Origin: Reclinomonas americana ATCC 50394
Taxonomy: Eukaryota > Jakobida > Jakobea > Jakobida
Assembly: GCA_048213135.1 (NCBI GenBank)
Contig: PS015369.1
Coordinates: 1 to 35,817, forward strand
Reading direction: 5' to 3'
Length of the DNA: 35,817 nt
Shown here: positions 14,001 through 24,148 of the stretch, in pieces
How the letters are laid out: every line of letters starts with the position of its first letter
Numbering within the stretch: position 1 is the stretch's first letter
Notes under the pieces: model-generated
The model's input: the letters and a program-made list of their open reading frames with translations, nothing else
Told to the model about the DNA's origin: nothing
Databases searched by the model: none
Made by a program: the position numbers and the translations under genes

Positions 14001-14849
14001 GTCAGCGACGTCGTATCGATCTCCAGCATGTTCTCCGCATCGACAAAGTGACGGCGCCACCGCGCAATGAAGTTGGCCTTGATGGCGCAGCCGGGTGGAC
14101 CGTAATCAAACAGACCAGCGACACCACCATAGATGCCAAAGGCCGGGTTGACAATGAACTTGCGCTTCAGCAGCGCATCGAATGCCTCGCGATTGATCAC
14201 CAGCTTGTCCTCCGCAGCCTGCGCCGCGTGAGCCTCCGACAACTGCATGCATCGGCGTTGTTTGAGCAAATTCGCGCGCCAAAATCGGACTACATGCGCA
14301 TAAATGTGCGATTCACACCTTCTTGCGAATCGTCTGCAGCTGATCGACGGCCGCATCGATCTGCTCCTTGCTGGCACCAGAGCCCTGCACACACATCGAC
14401 AGGTGTCACGCGGAAGAACTTGTCTGTCGTGCACATGTCGCGCCATGTACAACTCACACACACACGCACACAACGAAGGGAGAGCAGGCGAGAAGAGAGA
14501 GAGACACACACATGTGTGCGCATTTGTGCATAAGGAGAGTGGGCGATGGGAGCACGCAGTGACTGGTGCACCGTCGAGGTCAAATGTGAGCTCCTCATTC
14601 CCCCCTTTGTCGCGACATGACAGCCCACCACACGCACCACTCTCGCCACCCGCGCCACGCAGACACCACACACAAGTGGAGCTCTCACACTCTCTCGCAC
14701 AGACACAAGCACACACGCAGAGAGACAGCTGAACTCCGCACAGTAAACAAACTCACCTCCGCCTTGAGCGTGCGGACCAGCTCCCTCTGCGCGTCCAACT
14801 CAGCGTTCAACGCTGACAATGCATCTGCTGCCGAAGCCGAAGCCGCCAT
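11090..14849 (-). CDS. GARS1: Glycyl-tRNA synthetase (class II, eukaryotic type with WHEP domain)
   Basis: Nine exons (14849-14757, 14384-14319, 14242-13817, 13735-13443, 12933-12653, 12587-12287, 11826-11625, 11558-11465, 11394-11090) join in phase to 686 residues. Residues ~1-53 form a WHEP helix-turn-helix ([14 protein letters not shown]...[13 protein letters not shown]), a tRNA-binding appendage of eukaryotic synthetases. The catalytic core shows [52 protein letters not shown] (motif 2), [22 protein letters not shown] and [13 protein letters not shown] (motif 3). The C-terminal anticodon-binding domain has [20 protein letters not shown]. It charges tRNA-Gly. Three introns have GTTGCGT donors (13816, 11624, 11464). 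Introns 12934-13442 (CA/CT-rich), 11827-12286 (tandem repeats) and 14385-14756 are long. The TTG upstream of the chosen ATG is not needed. Confidence 0.95.
12014..12205. repeat. Tandem repeat, about 83-85 bp unit, in a GlyRS intron
   Basis: CAGAGTGCAAGACACAAGTC at 12014 recurs as CAGAGTGCAAGAAAACACAA at 12099, and the AAGACAACAAGTCCCTC part recurs near 12187, giving three copies at a period of 83-85 bases. It lies inside the 460-nt intron 11827-12286. The sequence is unrelated to the repeats in the other long introns. Confidence 0.65.
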
Positions 14850-15349
14850 CGTTGCTGTCTCACTCGACAATCACAAAAACGGAGTTGAGATGCCAAGGAC
14901 AATGTTGTCCTTGCTGTGTGCTTGAAGGGTGCCAGCGTGGATGTGTTGCTAGCATGCACTATCTGCGTATGCGTAATACAAGCCACCGTTGTGCATGCGC
15001 AAGACTGGCACGATTTTTGATCGCGACGTCGATATCGATTTCCGCGACGTTGAGCTTTCCAGGTGAGCGGACCTCGAAAAGCCCGACTCTGACGCCTCCC
15101 ACGCACAGTGCAATCGAGTTGCAATCGTTAGATCTCGCTGTTGAAGCGCGTTTGACTGCACATGACGAATGCGACGTCGGGTTCGCATTGCAGCTGCAAC
15201 TTCGCATGCCTCTTTCTGATCGACGTCGCACAAAGCTCAGCATCACTTTCTACACCGTGACGAATGCACTCTTTCCCCGCATCCCTCTCAGCGTTTTGCA
15301 CAATAGACACGGGAACAAATGTCCTGCGCACACAACTCATATCAAAAAA
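14850..15349. promoter_or_regulatory. Divergent promoter between GlyRS and the coiled-coil gene, with three CGACGTCG palindromes
   Basis: This 500-bp region separates the ATGs of GlyRS (-) and the coiled-coil protein (+) and is the largest intergenic space in the window. The 8-bp palindrome CGACGTCG occurs three times, at 15024-15031, 15172-15179 and 15221-15228, with a half-match (CGCGACGTTG) near 15053. It resembles an ATF/CREB or bZIP-type site. No TATA box is obvious. A plus-strand frame is open across the region into the coiled-coil gene, but composition and the good ATG at 15350 argue against coding. Confidence 0.45.
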
Positions 15350-17641
15350 ATGGAGCCGGCGACGGCCTCGCCCTCACACAAGCGCATTTTCGACCACTAC
15401 TTCAAGGGCATTCCCGTGATCCGTGCCGCCATTGAGCAGCAACCACCCTCGGCCACACAACAACACCAACAACGCACAGTGATCACACGCAGTGGACGCG
15501 CAGGCCGCATTCGCCAGGCCTTGCATGTGCGCGCCACCGCCGAAGTCATTGCCTCCGCCGTGCAGCGCAAGTTGAAGCACGTCGTGTCCTCGGCAGTCGC
15601 CGCGCAGCAAGATGCTGATGATGATGATGAGCAGCAGCAGCAAGGAGGGGAACGAGTCATTGCGCGTCGGCGATTGTCTCCATTGTCACCGGCGACTGCG
15701 GGTGTGAAGCAGTTCGACTCGACCGAGCTACGCAATGACTATCTGGAGTCGTTAACGCGTCGGTACGAGGACTCGGCGGCGCTGCAGGCGTCGAATGTGC
15801 GAGCGCTGGAGAGTCGCGTGGAAGAGCTGGAGCGTGTGGTGGCGGTGTCGCAGCGCGAGGCAGCGGTGTCGCGCAAGGAGGCGCTGGTGGCGCAGGAGGT
15901 GGCGAGGGAGTTGCAGATGCGCGTGGAGTTGAGTCAAGAAGGGGGAAAGGGAAGGGATGAGAGAGGGGAAGAGAGAGAGTGCAGGGTTCGGGTGCTGCTG
16001 CTTGTTGACAAGGACGCGCTGTTGGTGTCTGAGAGGAAGAAGAGGGACGCAGAGTTCGAGTGCTTGCTTCTTTGCGTGCTGTCTGTGTGCGAAAGAGAGA
16101 GAGAGAGAGAGAGTATGCAGGGTTTGAGTGCTGCTTCTTGACAAGGACGTGCTGTCGGTGTATGACAGGAAGAGGGGACGCAGAGTTCGAGAGCTTACTT
16201 CTTGTCGAGGACGTGCTTGTGTTGCTGTAGGGAAGAAGGCTGAGGTTGATCGCTGGTACATACCGCGCTGTTGGNNNNNNNNNNNNNNNNNNNNNNNNNN
16301 NNNNNNNNNNNNNNNNNNNNNNNNNNNNNNNNNNNNNNNNNNNNNNNNNNNNNNNNNNNNNNNNNNNNNNNNNNNNNNNNNNNNNNNNNNNNNNNNNNNN
16401 NNNNNNNNNNNNNNNNNNNNNNNNNNNNNNNNNNNNNNNNNNNNNNNNNNNNNNNNNNNNNNNNNNNNNNNNNNNNNNNNNNNNNNNNNNNNNNNNNNNN
16501 NNNNNNNNNNNNNCCTTTGCTCTCTCTTCTCTTCGTCCTCTCTTCTATTTCCTCTCTCTCTCTCCCTTTCCCTCCTTCATTTCTCTCTCTCTCTCTCTCT
16601 TCTATCTCCTTCCCTCCTCTCCCACCCTTCTTTCTCTCTCTCGTTTCTCCTGCATTTGTTCTCTCCCGTCCCCTCACTTCTCTCGTCTCCGTTTCGTCTC
16701 TCTCCTTCTTTTCCCCCTCTCTTCCCCTTCTCCCGTCATCCCCTTCATTCCCTCTCCCTGTCCCTCTCGCTTTCCCCCCTTCTCCCTCTCACTCTCCCCC
16801 TTCTGCGCACAGCGACGCGGAGGCACGACGAGTGGCGGCGGATCAGGAGAGAGTGGCGGCGGTGGCGGAGCTGGCGAGCGTGCAGGCGCAACTTCGCGGC
16901 GAGTTGGAGCGACACGAGGGCATGAATGCGGTGGTGCGTATTCCAGGCTGCTGTAGGCCAACATCTCCATGTTTTCTGATCCATCATGCCCCGACAGGAG
17001 GAACACCGACAGAGATTAGTGGCGGAACAGGAGGCCGCCGAGCTTCGTGACCAGCTGCACAGATTGCAGACGCAGTACGACGCCGATCCGCAGCGAGATT
17101 TGCACGATCGGATGGTCGACGTGACGCGAGACTTGGCTCGGACCACCACCGATCGCGACGTGTTGCGAGAACGGTTGCGGTACATGAAGGATCGGCTTGA
17201 GTTGCTGCAGACGGAGAGAGATCAGGCGGTGGCTGCAGCGGCTGGTAACTCGTCTGGCGGCCCCGGCAGCGGTCAGCGAATCGAGGAGTTGCAGGCGGCA
17301 CTCGCCACGTCTGAGTCACAGGTATGTGTCGCACATCGTCCCTTTCCCCCCATATTGCCTATGTCGCTCACTGTGTCGCTGCGCAGCGCCACATCCTCGA
17401 GGAGCGCGTCAGCCATTTGTCGCTGTCGGCAGAAAAGTATTTGTTGGTGCTCGACCAGCTGCGCGACGCGGAAGAACGCCTGCTGCTGGCCAACCGCGAG
17501 ATGAGACACTGGAAGACGGTGGCCTTCAACAACGGTGCTGCACCGGAGCCATTCTTGCCCGCCCGAACCACCACTGCGGCGGCCAGTGCCACTGCCGCAG
17601 CAGACGTTGGAGACGGAGCAACAACAACAACAACAATATGA
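15350..17641 (+). CDS. Coiled-coil protein of unknown family
   Basis: Four exons (15350-15927, 16813-16930, 16998-17321, 17387-17641) join in phase to 424 residues. The start AAAAAAATGG fits a good initiation context. Residues ~1-125 are basic and low-complexity with an acidic DADDDDEQQQQ patch. Residues ~130-360 are long heptad-rich helices (YLESLTRRYEDSAALQ, LESRVEELERVV, RDVLRERLRYMKDRLELL). After residue ~385 an Ala/Thr-rich tail ends in TTTTTI. No catalytic or binding motif is visible. Some centriolar and flagellar proteins have this build, but nothing specific supports that. Intron 1 (15928-16812) has a GTTGAG donor and holds a tandem repeat, a gap and a CT tract. The stop lies 106 bp from the convergent TerD-gene stop. 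Confidence 0.75.
15981..16260. repeat. Tandem duplication, 136-bp period, in coiled-coil gene intron 1
   Basis: GCAGGGTTCGGGTGCTGCTG at 15981 recurs as GCAGGGTTTGAGTGCTGCTT at 16117. In both, TTGACAAGGACG.GCTGT and GGACGCAGAGTTCGAG follow. A third, partial unit (GTCGAGGACGTGCTTGTG) starts near 16207 and runs towards the gap at 16275. Confidence 0.75.
16275..16513. other. Assembly gap (239 N)
   Basis: The gap is inside intron 1 of the coiled-coil gene, between a 136-bp tandem repeat and a CT-rich tract, so no coding sequence is expected in it. Confidence 0.95.
16514..16800. repeat. CT-rich tract at the 3' end of coiled-coil gene intron 1
   Basis: Nearly pure C/T sequence leads directly to the acceptor TTCTGCGCACAG at 16812. 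It matches the sense-strand pyrimidine filling of asparaginase intron 2. Confidence 0.9.
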
Positions 17642-17747
17642 TTGCAAGGCTGATTTGTGACAATTTCTTTATGTGGCCAATGTAAAACACGTAGTGCTCC
17701 GCGAATTCCGCAACCTCCCCTCACTGCCATGCAACAAATCAACAAGA

Positions 17748-20700
17748 TCAGCGCATGGAAGCAAGAAAATTACCATCGTGTCCACCACCAACCCTCGCAG
17801 ATGCCGGTGCTCGGGCGGATACGGTGGTGACGCCAGAGGGATTGAAGACGTCGAGGAGTCGGCAGAGGGTCGGGTGCAGCGTGATGGGTTGCGGAACCGA
17901 GGCCGGCAGCAACTGGAAGGTACGCGGAATGCTGCCGATTGGCGTCTGCGGTACCTCAAAGCGACCGCCGGGTGTCAACTCAAACACGTCGCGGTTGTCG
18001 CCGGCCTTAATGACCGCATCGCGTTTCTTTCCGTTGAACTCGCTGTGTGATGGCGGGTGGTGAGTCAATGGTCGCGCAGGATGCAACGCAGCGCACGACG
18101 CAACGGTGTCTCCGGCAGCAATCCAAACAACTGGCGACGCGTGAGGAACTTGCACTGTTGCTTGATAAAGTCGGCAGTGGGACTTGGAGTTGTCAGCAAC
18201 TCGGCGCACTGCATCACGATGCGCATGAACTGCGGTCTGTGGTACCAACACAAAGGTGGGTACGACTCTCAAATCGCCTGATTGCTGGTGAGGTGAGGTG
18301 AGGTGAGGCGCAACGGTGGAAGTCCAGGCAGCAGCGCCGTAAAGGCCCACTGGCAGTAAATGTTTACGCAGAGCTGCAGATTGGCGACCTGCTGCGGCTC
18401 TCTCCTGGTGTGCTTACGCAGCAGCTCGTTGAAGAGCTCGGCCTGGATGCTATCCGACACGTCGAGGATGAGCATGCTGCGCCACGTGTCGGGGATGCCA
18501 TAGTTCTGGAACGCATTGATCAGGCCGTCCAGCGGATTGATCACCAGCGTCATTCTGTGGCGCGTGAGTGACGACAGACACTCATGACACACGCAAACGT
18601 AGCCACTCAACTGTTCGTAGCCGTTGACACCAAAGAACGACTCGCACAACGGCACTTGAATGGACTGCCCGTCGCAAGTGAGCGATGAGACGGCACGTAC
18701 AAGAAACCCTCCAACCACTCCGGTGACACGCACCTTCCACAACGCATTCATCGTGAACAAAAAGTTGCGCTTGCTCAGCTCCACCAGCGTGTATCGGAAG
18801 CGCGCCAGTCGCCGCCGCTCGTCAAACTTTGAGTTTCGTCGCCTCGTCGTACTGCCACCGTCGTGCTCAAACTGCACCACGGGAATGTACTCGGTGCGCA
18901 GCGTGTCCTTGGCCAGGTGCATTGGTACTCTGCAGGAGAGAGAGACACGCGGTGAGTGACAATGCGTGTACACGCAACAATGCTCACCACACTGCAAACC
19001 TCCACAGCGACGGATCGTTCGAGTACAGGTCGGGCAGCAGATCCTCATTCACGGCCTCGATGCGCTGTTCGCGCTCTTGCAGCAGGGCAAGGAACTGGAA
19101 CGCAAAGCCGAGATGGTGAACTTGAATTTCATGTGAGTCGCGATGTTTCTGTCGCAACACGGAGAGTGAGTACAAATACAGCAGAGCTTCTTGAGAAACA
19201 AGGCACACGCAACGAAAATCGAGAAGGCATACGCGTGAAGGAACTTTTCGAAAAAGTTGGTGTGCGGGTTGGCGATCAGATTGTGGCTGTAAATGTGCTG
19301 GATGATCAACGCCGCCGACGCCGCCGACACTGTTCATGTTGATTACATCAGCAACTGAACTACCCACACCCTCCCTTGCCGTCCCTCTCCTCCATCTTCC
19401 TCGTCCCTGTCCTCGTCATTTCCTCTCCTATTCTCTCTTTCCCTTTCCATTCTCCGTTCCGCTCTCCTCCGCACCTCTCTGTTCTCCTCTCTTTCCCCTC
19501 CCCTCCTTACCCCTCCCCTCCGATAACTCTTCTCCCCCTTCCCCCTCTTGCCTCCCTTCCCTCCTTCTCCCTTTCCTGCTCACCAGAATGCGCATCGGGG
19601 CTGCCGATAAACGTGTGCGAGAACAAAATGAGGTGATCCAGCAGGAAATTCTCCTCGTCCAGGCGCGTGCGCGCCTCCAGCTCAATCTCCGGATCCACTT
19701 CGAGGTCGTCGACGCGGTACAGCTCAGAGGGTGACATGGGCAATGTAGACTCGTCGGCAGGAAGTGCATCGCCCGGCTCCGGAATACGCAGTCGCAGGTC
19801 GCCATCCTCGCCCTCCTCCGTCGCCATGTCGCCGCTGTGTGCACGCACCAACTCTCGCAGCTTCGGCAGCGCCTTGAAATGCGTCGATCCATCTGCCAGC
19901 TTGTGCTTCAACACATCAAAGCGGAACTCGCCCGGCACCAAGGTGCGCGACAGGATGCCCCAAACACCACCCAAGCACGCAGATGGACTCCCTGTGTCCG
20001 AGAGAATAAGCCGACAGCAAGCACCAGGTGTGCGCGCATGGCCAGAGCAAGCCACTCACCCCACCACACCGAGGCCACCAGATGCCGTCCACCGTCGACC
20101 AGCTGGTCCATGATGCACAGCGTCAACGATTTCACGGCCGACATGTCGCAGCCGGTGACCGAGTGCGACACAAACACAAAGTGCTCCGCCTCTTGCGGCA
20201 GCTCGTCCAGTTTGAGCGTGATGGCGGCCAGAGCATCGTTGGTCTCGGCGACCAGCGACACTCCATCGACGGCAGTTCGATCCACCGCAAAGTTGATCAC
20301 GCCTGTATGATCCCACCCGGTGAGGTTAGCATACCATTTCTAGCACGACATCAACCAGACATTCGACGCACCAATCATCTCATTGGCGGCATTGAATACG
20401 ACACAGCTGAGGTCGACATTCTCGCTGCCCCTCCACTGCACCATGAATCGCAAGTGTGTGGTCGTGGCTCGCACGCGCATATGGTCGCCCTTCAGCAGGC
20501 ACTTGCGCGTGTCGAACGGTTTCTGTCGGCGCATATCCTTCAACGCGTCGTAGGCCACCTGCAGTCGCGTCTCCTCCTCCACGGCATGCGTAATGGGAGT
20601 CCCCAGCTGTTGCCAGTCGTCCACTGCGCCCTTCAGCTTCTGCAACACTTTTTTCATCGCCTCGTCGCGCGAGTGTGCCGTGCGATCCACCACAGCTGTC

Positions 20701-22489
20701 GCCGTGCCCCATTTGCAAATCAGTGCATGTATGTCAATCACTAGTACACGCGTGCCCACATACGCACCACTGGGCGAGCCCATCTCCGACAGCTCCCTCA
20801 ACTCTGTGGCGAGTTTGTGCACCTGATCCTCGGCATCGGCAAGGCGCCGATCCAGCGTTTCCCGCTTGGCCGCATCGGGGGCACCCGAGAGCAGCTTGAG
20901 CGATTCGGCCAGCTGTCGCTTCTTGCTCTCCGCTGCCGCCAGCATCACAAAGGCGTGTCCGTACTGCTGTACAACTTGCAGGAGGCGCTCCTCACGCTCC
21001 ACCAACGCATCATCCACGCCGTCCATGCCCATCTTGTCCTCCAAATGCGACAGCGAAGTTCGCAAGCGAGCCAGTTGCCGACCGATTTCCTGCTCTCGCT
21101 GCGTCAACAAATCCAGTTCGGCAATGGCGGCAATGGTGGCGTGTCGGCTGTTGCGTTCCTGCTCGGCAAACTGCTGTGCGAGGCTCTGCAGGCTGCGATC
21201 GAGCCACTCGTTGCGTTTTGTCAGCGCCTCCAGCAGCCAGTTGCGCTCGTCGCCCACCACCTGCAACGAGGTGAGCAAACGGAACGATGCATACACACAC
21301 ACATCACTGTGCCCACGCAACTCGAATCGACTCCTTGAATTCGGTAAACTCGCGGCTCAATGAATCCTCCAACGCCCTCTCCTCGATGGTATGATGCCGC
21401 GACGACAGATCCATGCTGTGCACCAACTCGGACAGCTCCACGTGACTGTCGCGAATCTCACCCAGCTGGCGCGACATTTCCACCAGCGCCTCCTGCAGCA
21501 CCGCGTACACGCGCAGTCACGCAAACGATCATCACAACGGTCGTAGGCACACACACACACACACAAACCTGCATGTGCTGCCACAGATCGCGATCCTTGG
21601 AGAGCGCAAACCGCCGCTCCAGCGCCGCCGGCGACAACATCTCATGCGCCACACGCGCATTCTGCTCCATGGTGGCCAGCAAGTGTCGATTGATGCTGCT
21701 GAGTAATCGCGTACGCTCATTCAAGCGCCACGTCCCTCCCTGCAGCCCCGCCACCACTTTTCTCTCCTGCGCCAGCTGCTCTCGCAACTTCTCCTGCTCA
21801 TCGTCCAGGTGCTCATACAGCGTCACGCCGGCACCAGGAGAGTTGACGGGCGAGCCTTGTGTCGACGCCGAGCGACGAGGCGACAGAGGCAGACTGGCAC
21901 CGCTGCCGCTGCTGCTGCCACTGGAAAGCACCTGCTCATGTGGAAGGTGAATGAGAGAGAGAGAGAGAGAGAGAGAGCAGGCGGTGAGAGTCGCATACAC
22001 GCACCTTGCTATACACGCTCTCCACAAACGCGGCCTCGTCAGCCAGCTGCAACAGACGATCGAGGAAGCTCTGAAGACAGAGAGACAACTCCTCGAGTGA
22101 GCACGACGCACTGAGTGTGTGAGAGACAGTTTGCGGAAAGACCTCGAGCTCTGCAGCACGCGTGGCATCCAGAATGCGCAGACGATCAACCTCCTCTCGC
22201 GCAGCCTGCAAAACAAACATGAGCTGATGCAATCACTCACACACACACGCGACTGACTGACCGTGATTCCGCGTTCCAGTCGCAGAGACACTGTCTCGGC
22301 CTTGACTGCGCGATCCATCAACACGCGTTCATCTCTCTGTGTGAGATGAAAAGTGTGAGATGAAAGTGCGTCAGAGTGGACATGTCGCGTGTATTCCTTT
22401 GTGCGCACAGGCTCAGCGCGAATGGCCTCCTCCACTTGACCCTCCAGTGGACCTGCCACTTGCAGCAGATCGCCCAAGCGTCTTCTCAT
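17748..22489 (-). CDS. Coiled-coil/TerD-like/dilute (DIL)-like protein, 1155 residues
   Basis: Seventeen exons join in phase from ATG 22489 to TGA 17748: 22489-22409, 22336-22262, 22205-22143, 22070-22005, 21931-21569, 21492-21322, 21260-20768, 20695-20372, 20302-20060, 19991-19584, 19329-19214, 19148-19000, 18929-18734, 18664-18612, 18554-18315, 18236-18105, 18042-17748. Residues ~1-490 are heptad-rich coiled coil with a Ser/Gly insert near 96-125. Residues ~504-660 resemble TerD: LLKGD, then VDLSCVVFN, ITLKLDELPQEAEHFVFVS, and FRFDVLKHKLADG. Residues ~730-1057 resemble the dilute domain of class V myosins: LVINPLDGLINAFQNYGI, DSIQAELFNELLRK, CKFLTRRQLFGLLP. A Pro-rich tail follows. TerD proteins bind calcium and are linked to stress response in bacteria; DIL domains bind cargo. 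No motor domain is present. Cytoplasmic adaptor function is inference. The 72-nt intron 20696-20767 is in frame and stop-free, so its removal is less certain. Confidence 0.75.
19350..19583. repeat. Polypyrimidine (+)/polypurine (-) tract in TerD-gene intron
   Basis: This CT-rich sequence lies on the plus strand of a minus-strand gene, so the transcript sees GA-rich sequence from just after the donor (GTGAGCAGGAAAGG) for ~200 bases. The strand asymmetry is opposite to that of the CT tracts in the plus-strand genes' introns. Confidence 0.8.
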
Positions 22490-22655
22490 CGTTGCCGGCA
22501 GACAAGAGGATGAGAAGGACACAAGGACGCGCGACGCCCTCCCTCCTTTGTGCATAAAAAGGCCAAGCCTTTCATGATTCGATTGCTAAACAACGCCCGA
22601 AGACGAGAAAAAAACACATTATGAACATCTCTATGATCGTCAGATCCTTCCTACG

Positions 22656-24079
22656 CTATTCGTCAAAGGTGCCGGTGGCGGCCAGGATGGTGAACACCAG
22701 TGCAATGGTCATGTACCCGGAAGCCATGGCGACGAACCTGCACGTGTTGCAGATGAGTGGAGATGGGAGGGGAAAGCACCGGTGAGGTGCACGCAACTTC
22801 CATCCGCGATGCTTGCTCGTGCCGCTAAAGGAATCGGAAATCTCCTGCAAGCCAAACGATGTATGAGATCGCGCTGGTGGTGCTCCTCTCGACACACACT
22901 CACCGCAGCGCCGACGTAGATAAAGGCACCAGAGGCCAACGCCAGCAGCACGCCCTGCGTGGAGTCGCCCGAGAACGACGAGATGCCGAGGCCGACGGCC
23001 ACACCGATCGGTGTCATCAGCGCAAACACGGTGAGGAGGAAGAAGTAGGGGCCGCGGGAGATGCCACTGCCGATCCACTTGATGCCGACAGCGAATGAGT
23101 CGAATGGCTGTCATCGTCGCGGCCACGAGTGAGCGCCAGGCAGAAAGGGAGAGAGAGTGAGAAGATCGGAGCGCATCACCTTGTGCGACACAATGGCCAC
23201 GAAAATGGCCATCAACGAGCTCCACGAGTGCGACGTGCCAAACGCCAGCCCCGCGATCACCGAATGCAGTGACAGCGCCGCCATGGTCATCAGCGCCGAC
23301 ATCGGGCTGTCCTTGCCATCGTTCGCATCGTCGTCGTCGTCTTCGTCACTGCTCTGTGCCTTCTGATGCGCCCGTGCCACAGCATTCACCGGTCCATGCT
23401 CCGGATCCCGCGTTGGTGTCACACCCACTCGCACCGCGCCACTCGCCGTGATCGTGTCTGCGCCAGAGGTCTGCCCATTGATCAGCGGACTCGACTCGTC
23501 AGCACGCGCTGCGGCCTTTGGTGGCTCTCCATGATCCGGATGCGCAATGATCACGCGGTCGATGCAGAAGCTAGAATGCCAATGAGCAGCAGCCTGAGTG
23601 AGCAGCAGACTGACTGCGTGTACAACGCAACAAAATGTAGAACGCGAGACCGCACAAGAACTGCGCGAGCGGGAAGTTGCCGAGAGAGTTCGCCGAGAGT
23701 GGTGCCAGCAGCTCCACAGCATCCGGGTACACATCCATCAAGCCTACGTGGTAGTACGAAGTACGAGCGGAACAACAACAAGCATAAGAAGGAGAGAGAA
23801 TGACTCCACGCGTCTCCCTGTGTGTGGCTCACCAATGGCCAAGATGACACCTGCAGAGAAGCAAAAGCCAATGACCAGTCGATGATGCGCGTGTGCCATG
23901 GAGCGAATGATCCAGGGGGCGACTCCCGCCAGAAAGGCCTCGACAAAGAAGAGAAACAGGAAGCCGATCTTCCAGTTGCGCAAACAGGAGCCCTGACAAT
24001 CGTCGCCCGCAGAGGCAGCGGACACAGAGCTAATCATCGACATGAGCATGAGCACGAGCACGAGCAATGGTCTGCTCAT
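22656..24079 (-). CDS. ZIP-family metal transporter (SLC39, ZIP1/2/3 type)
   Basis: Six exons (24079-23833, 23743-23632, 23570-23180, 23107-22904, 22844-22798, 22737-22656) join in phase to 360 residues. A signal peptide (MSRPLLVLVLMLMSMISSVSA) precedes about eight membrane segments, including WKIGFLFLFFVEAFLAG, LVIGFCFSAGVILAIG, SLHSVIAGLAFG, FALMTPIGVAVGLGI and TIALVFTILAATG at the C-terminus. The cytoplasmic loop between segments 3 and 4 (residues ~125-205) is acidic (DEDDDDDANDGKD) with only scattered His, not the usual His-rich loop. ZIP proteins move zinc or iron into the cytosol. The TM4 motif reads HSVIAG where relatives have HSVFEG, so a metal-ligand Glu is Ala here; TM5 keeps VSHK. 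Introns at 23631 and 22797 use GTTGCGT donors. Head-to-head with NAA30, 69 bp apart. Confidence 0.9.
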
Positions 24080-24148
24080 GGTCAACAGAAAGAGTGATTG
24101 CACGTGGTGTCCTCTCGTCCTCTTCTTTGCTTGTTTGTTTGTGTGAGG
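24080..24148. promoter_or_regulatory. 69-bp bidirectional promoter/leader between ZIP and NAA30
   Basis: The two ATGs are separated by 69 bases containing CACGTGG and a T/G-rich run (TTTGCTTGTTTGTTTGTGTG) on the NAA30 side. No TATA box was found. Shared regulation is inferred from spacing only. Confidence 0.45.

Noticed and set aside
13799-14533. 244-codon plus-strand frame across GlyRS exon 3
   Set aside because: Antisense to a highly conserved GlyRS exon; no recognisable protein.
14959-15246. 95-codon minus-strand frame in the GlyRS/coiled-coil intergenic region
   Set aside because: Composition is not protein-like, and the CGACGTCG palindromes suggest regulatory DNA instead.
14819-15349. 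In-frame upstream extension of the coiled-coil gene
   Set aside because: The frame is open for 177 codons but Cys/Arg/Ser-rich without domain character, would overlap the GlyRS 5' end, and a well-placed ATG exists at 15350. Not excluded.
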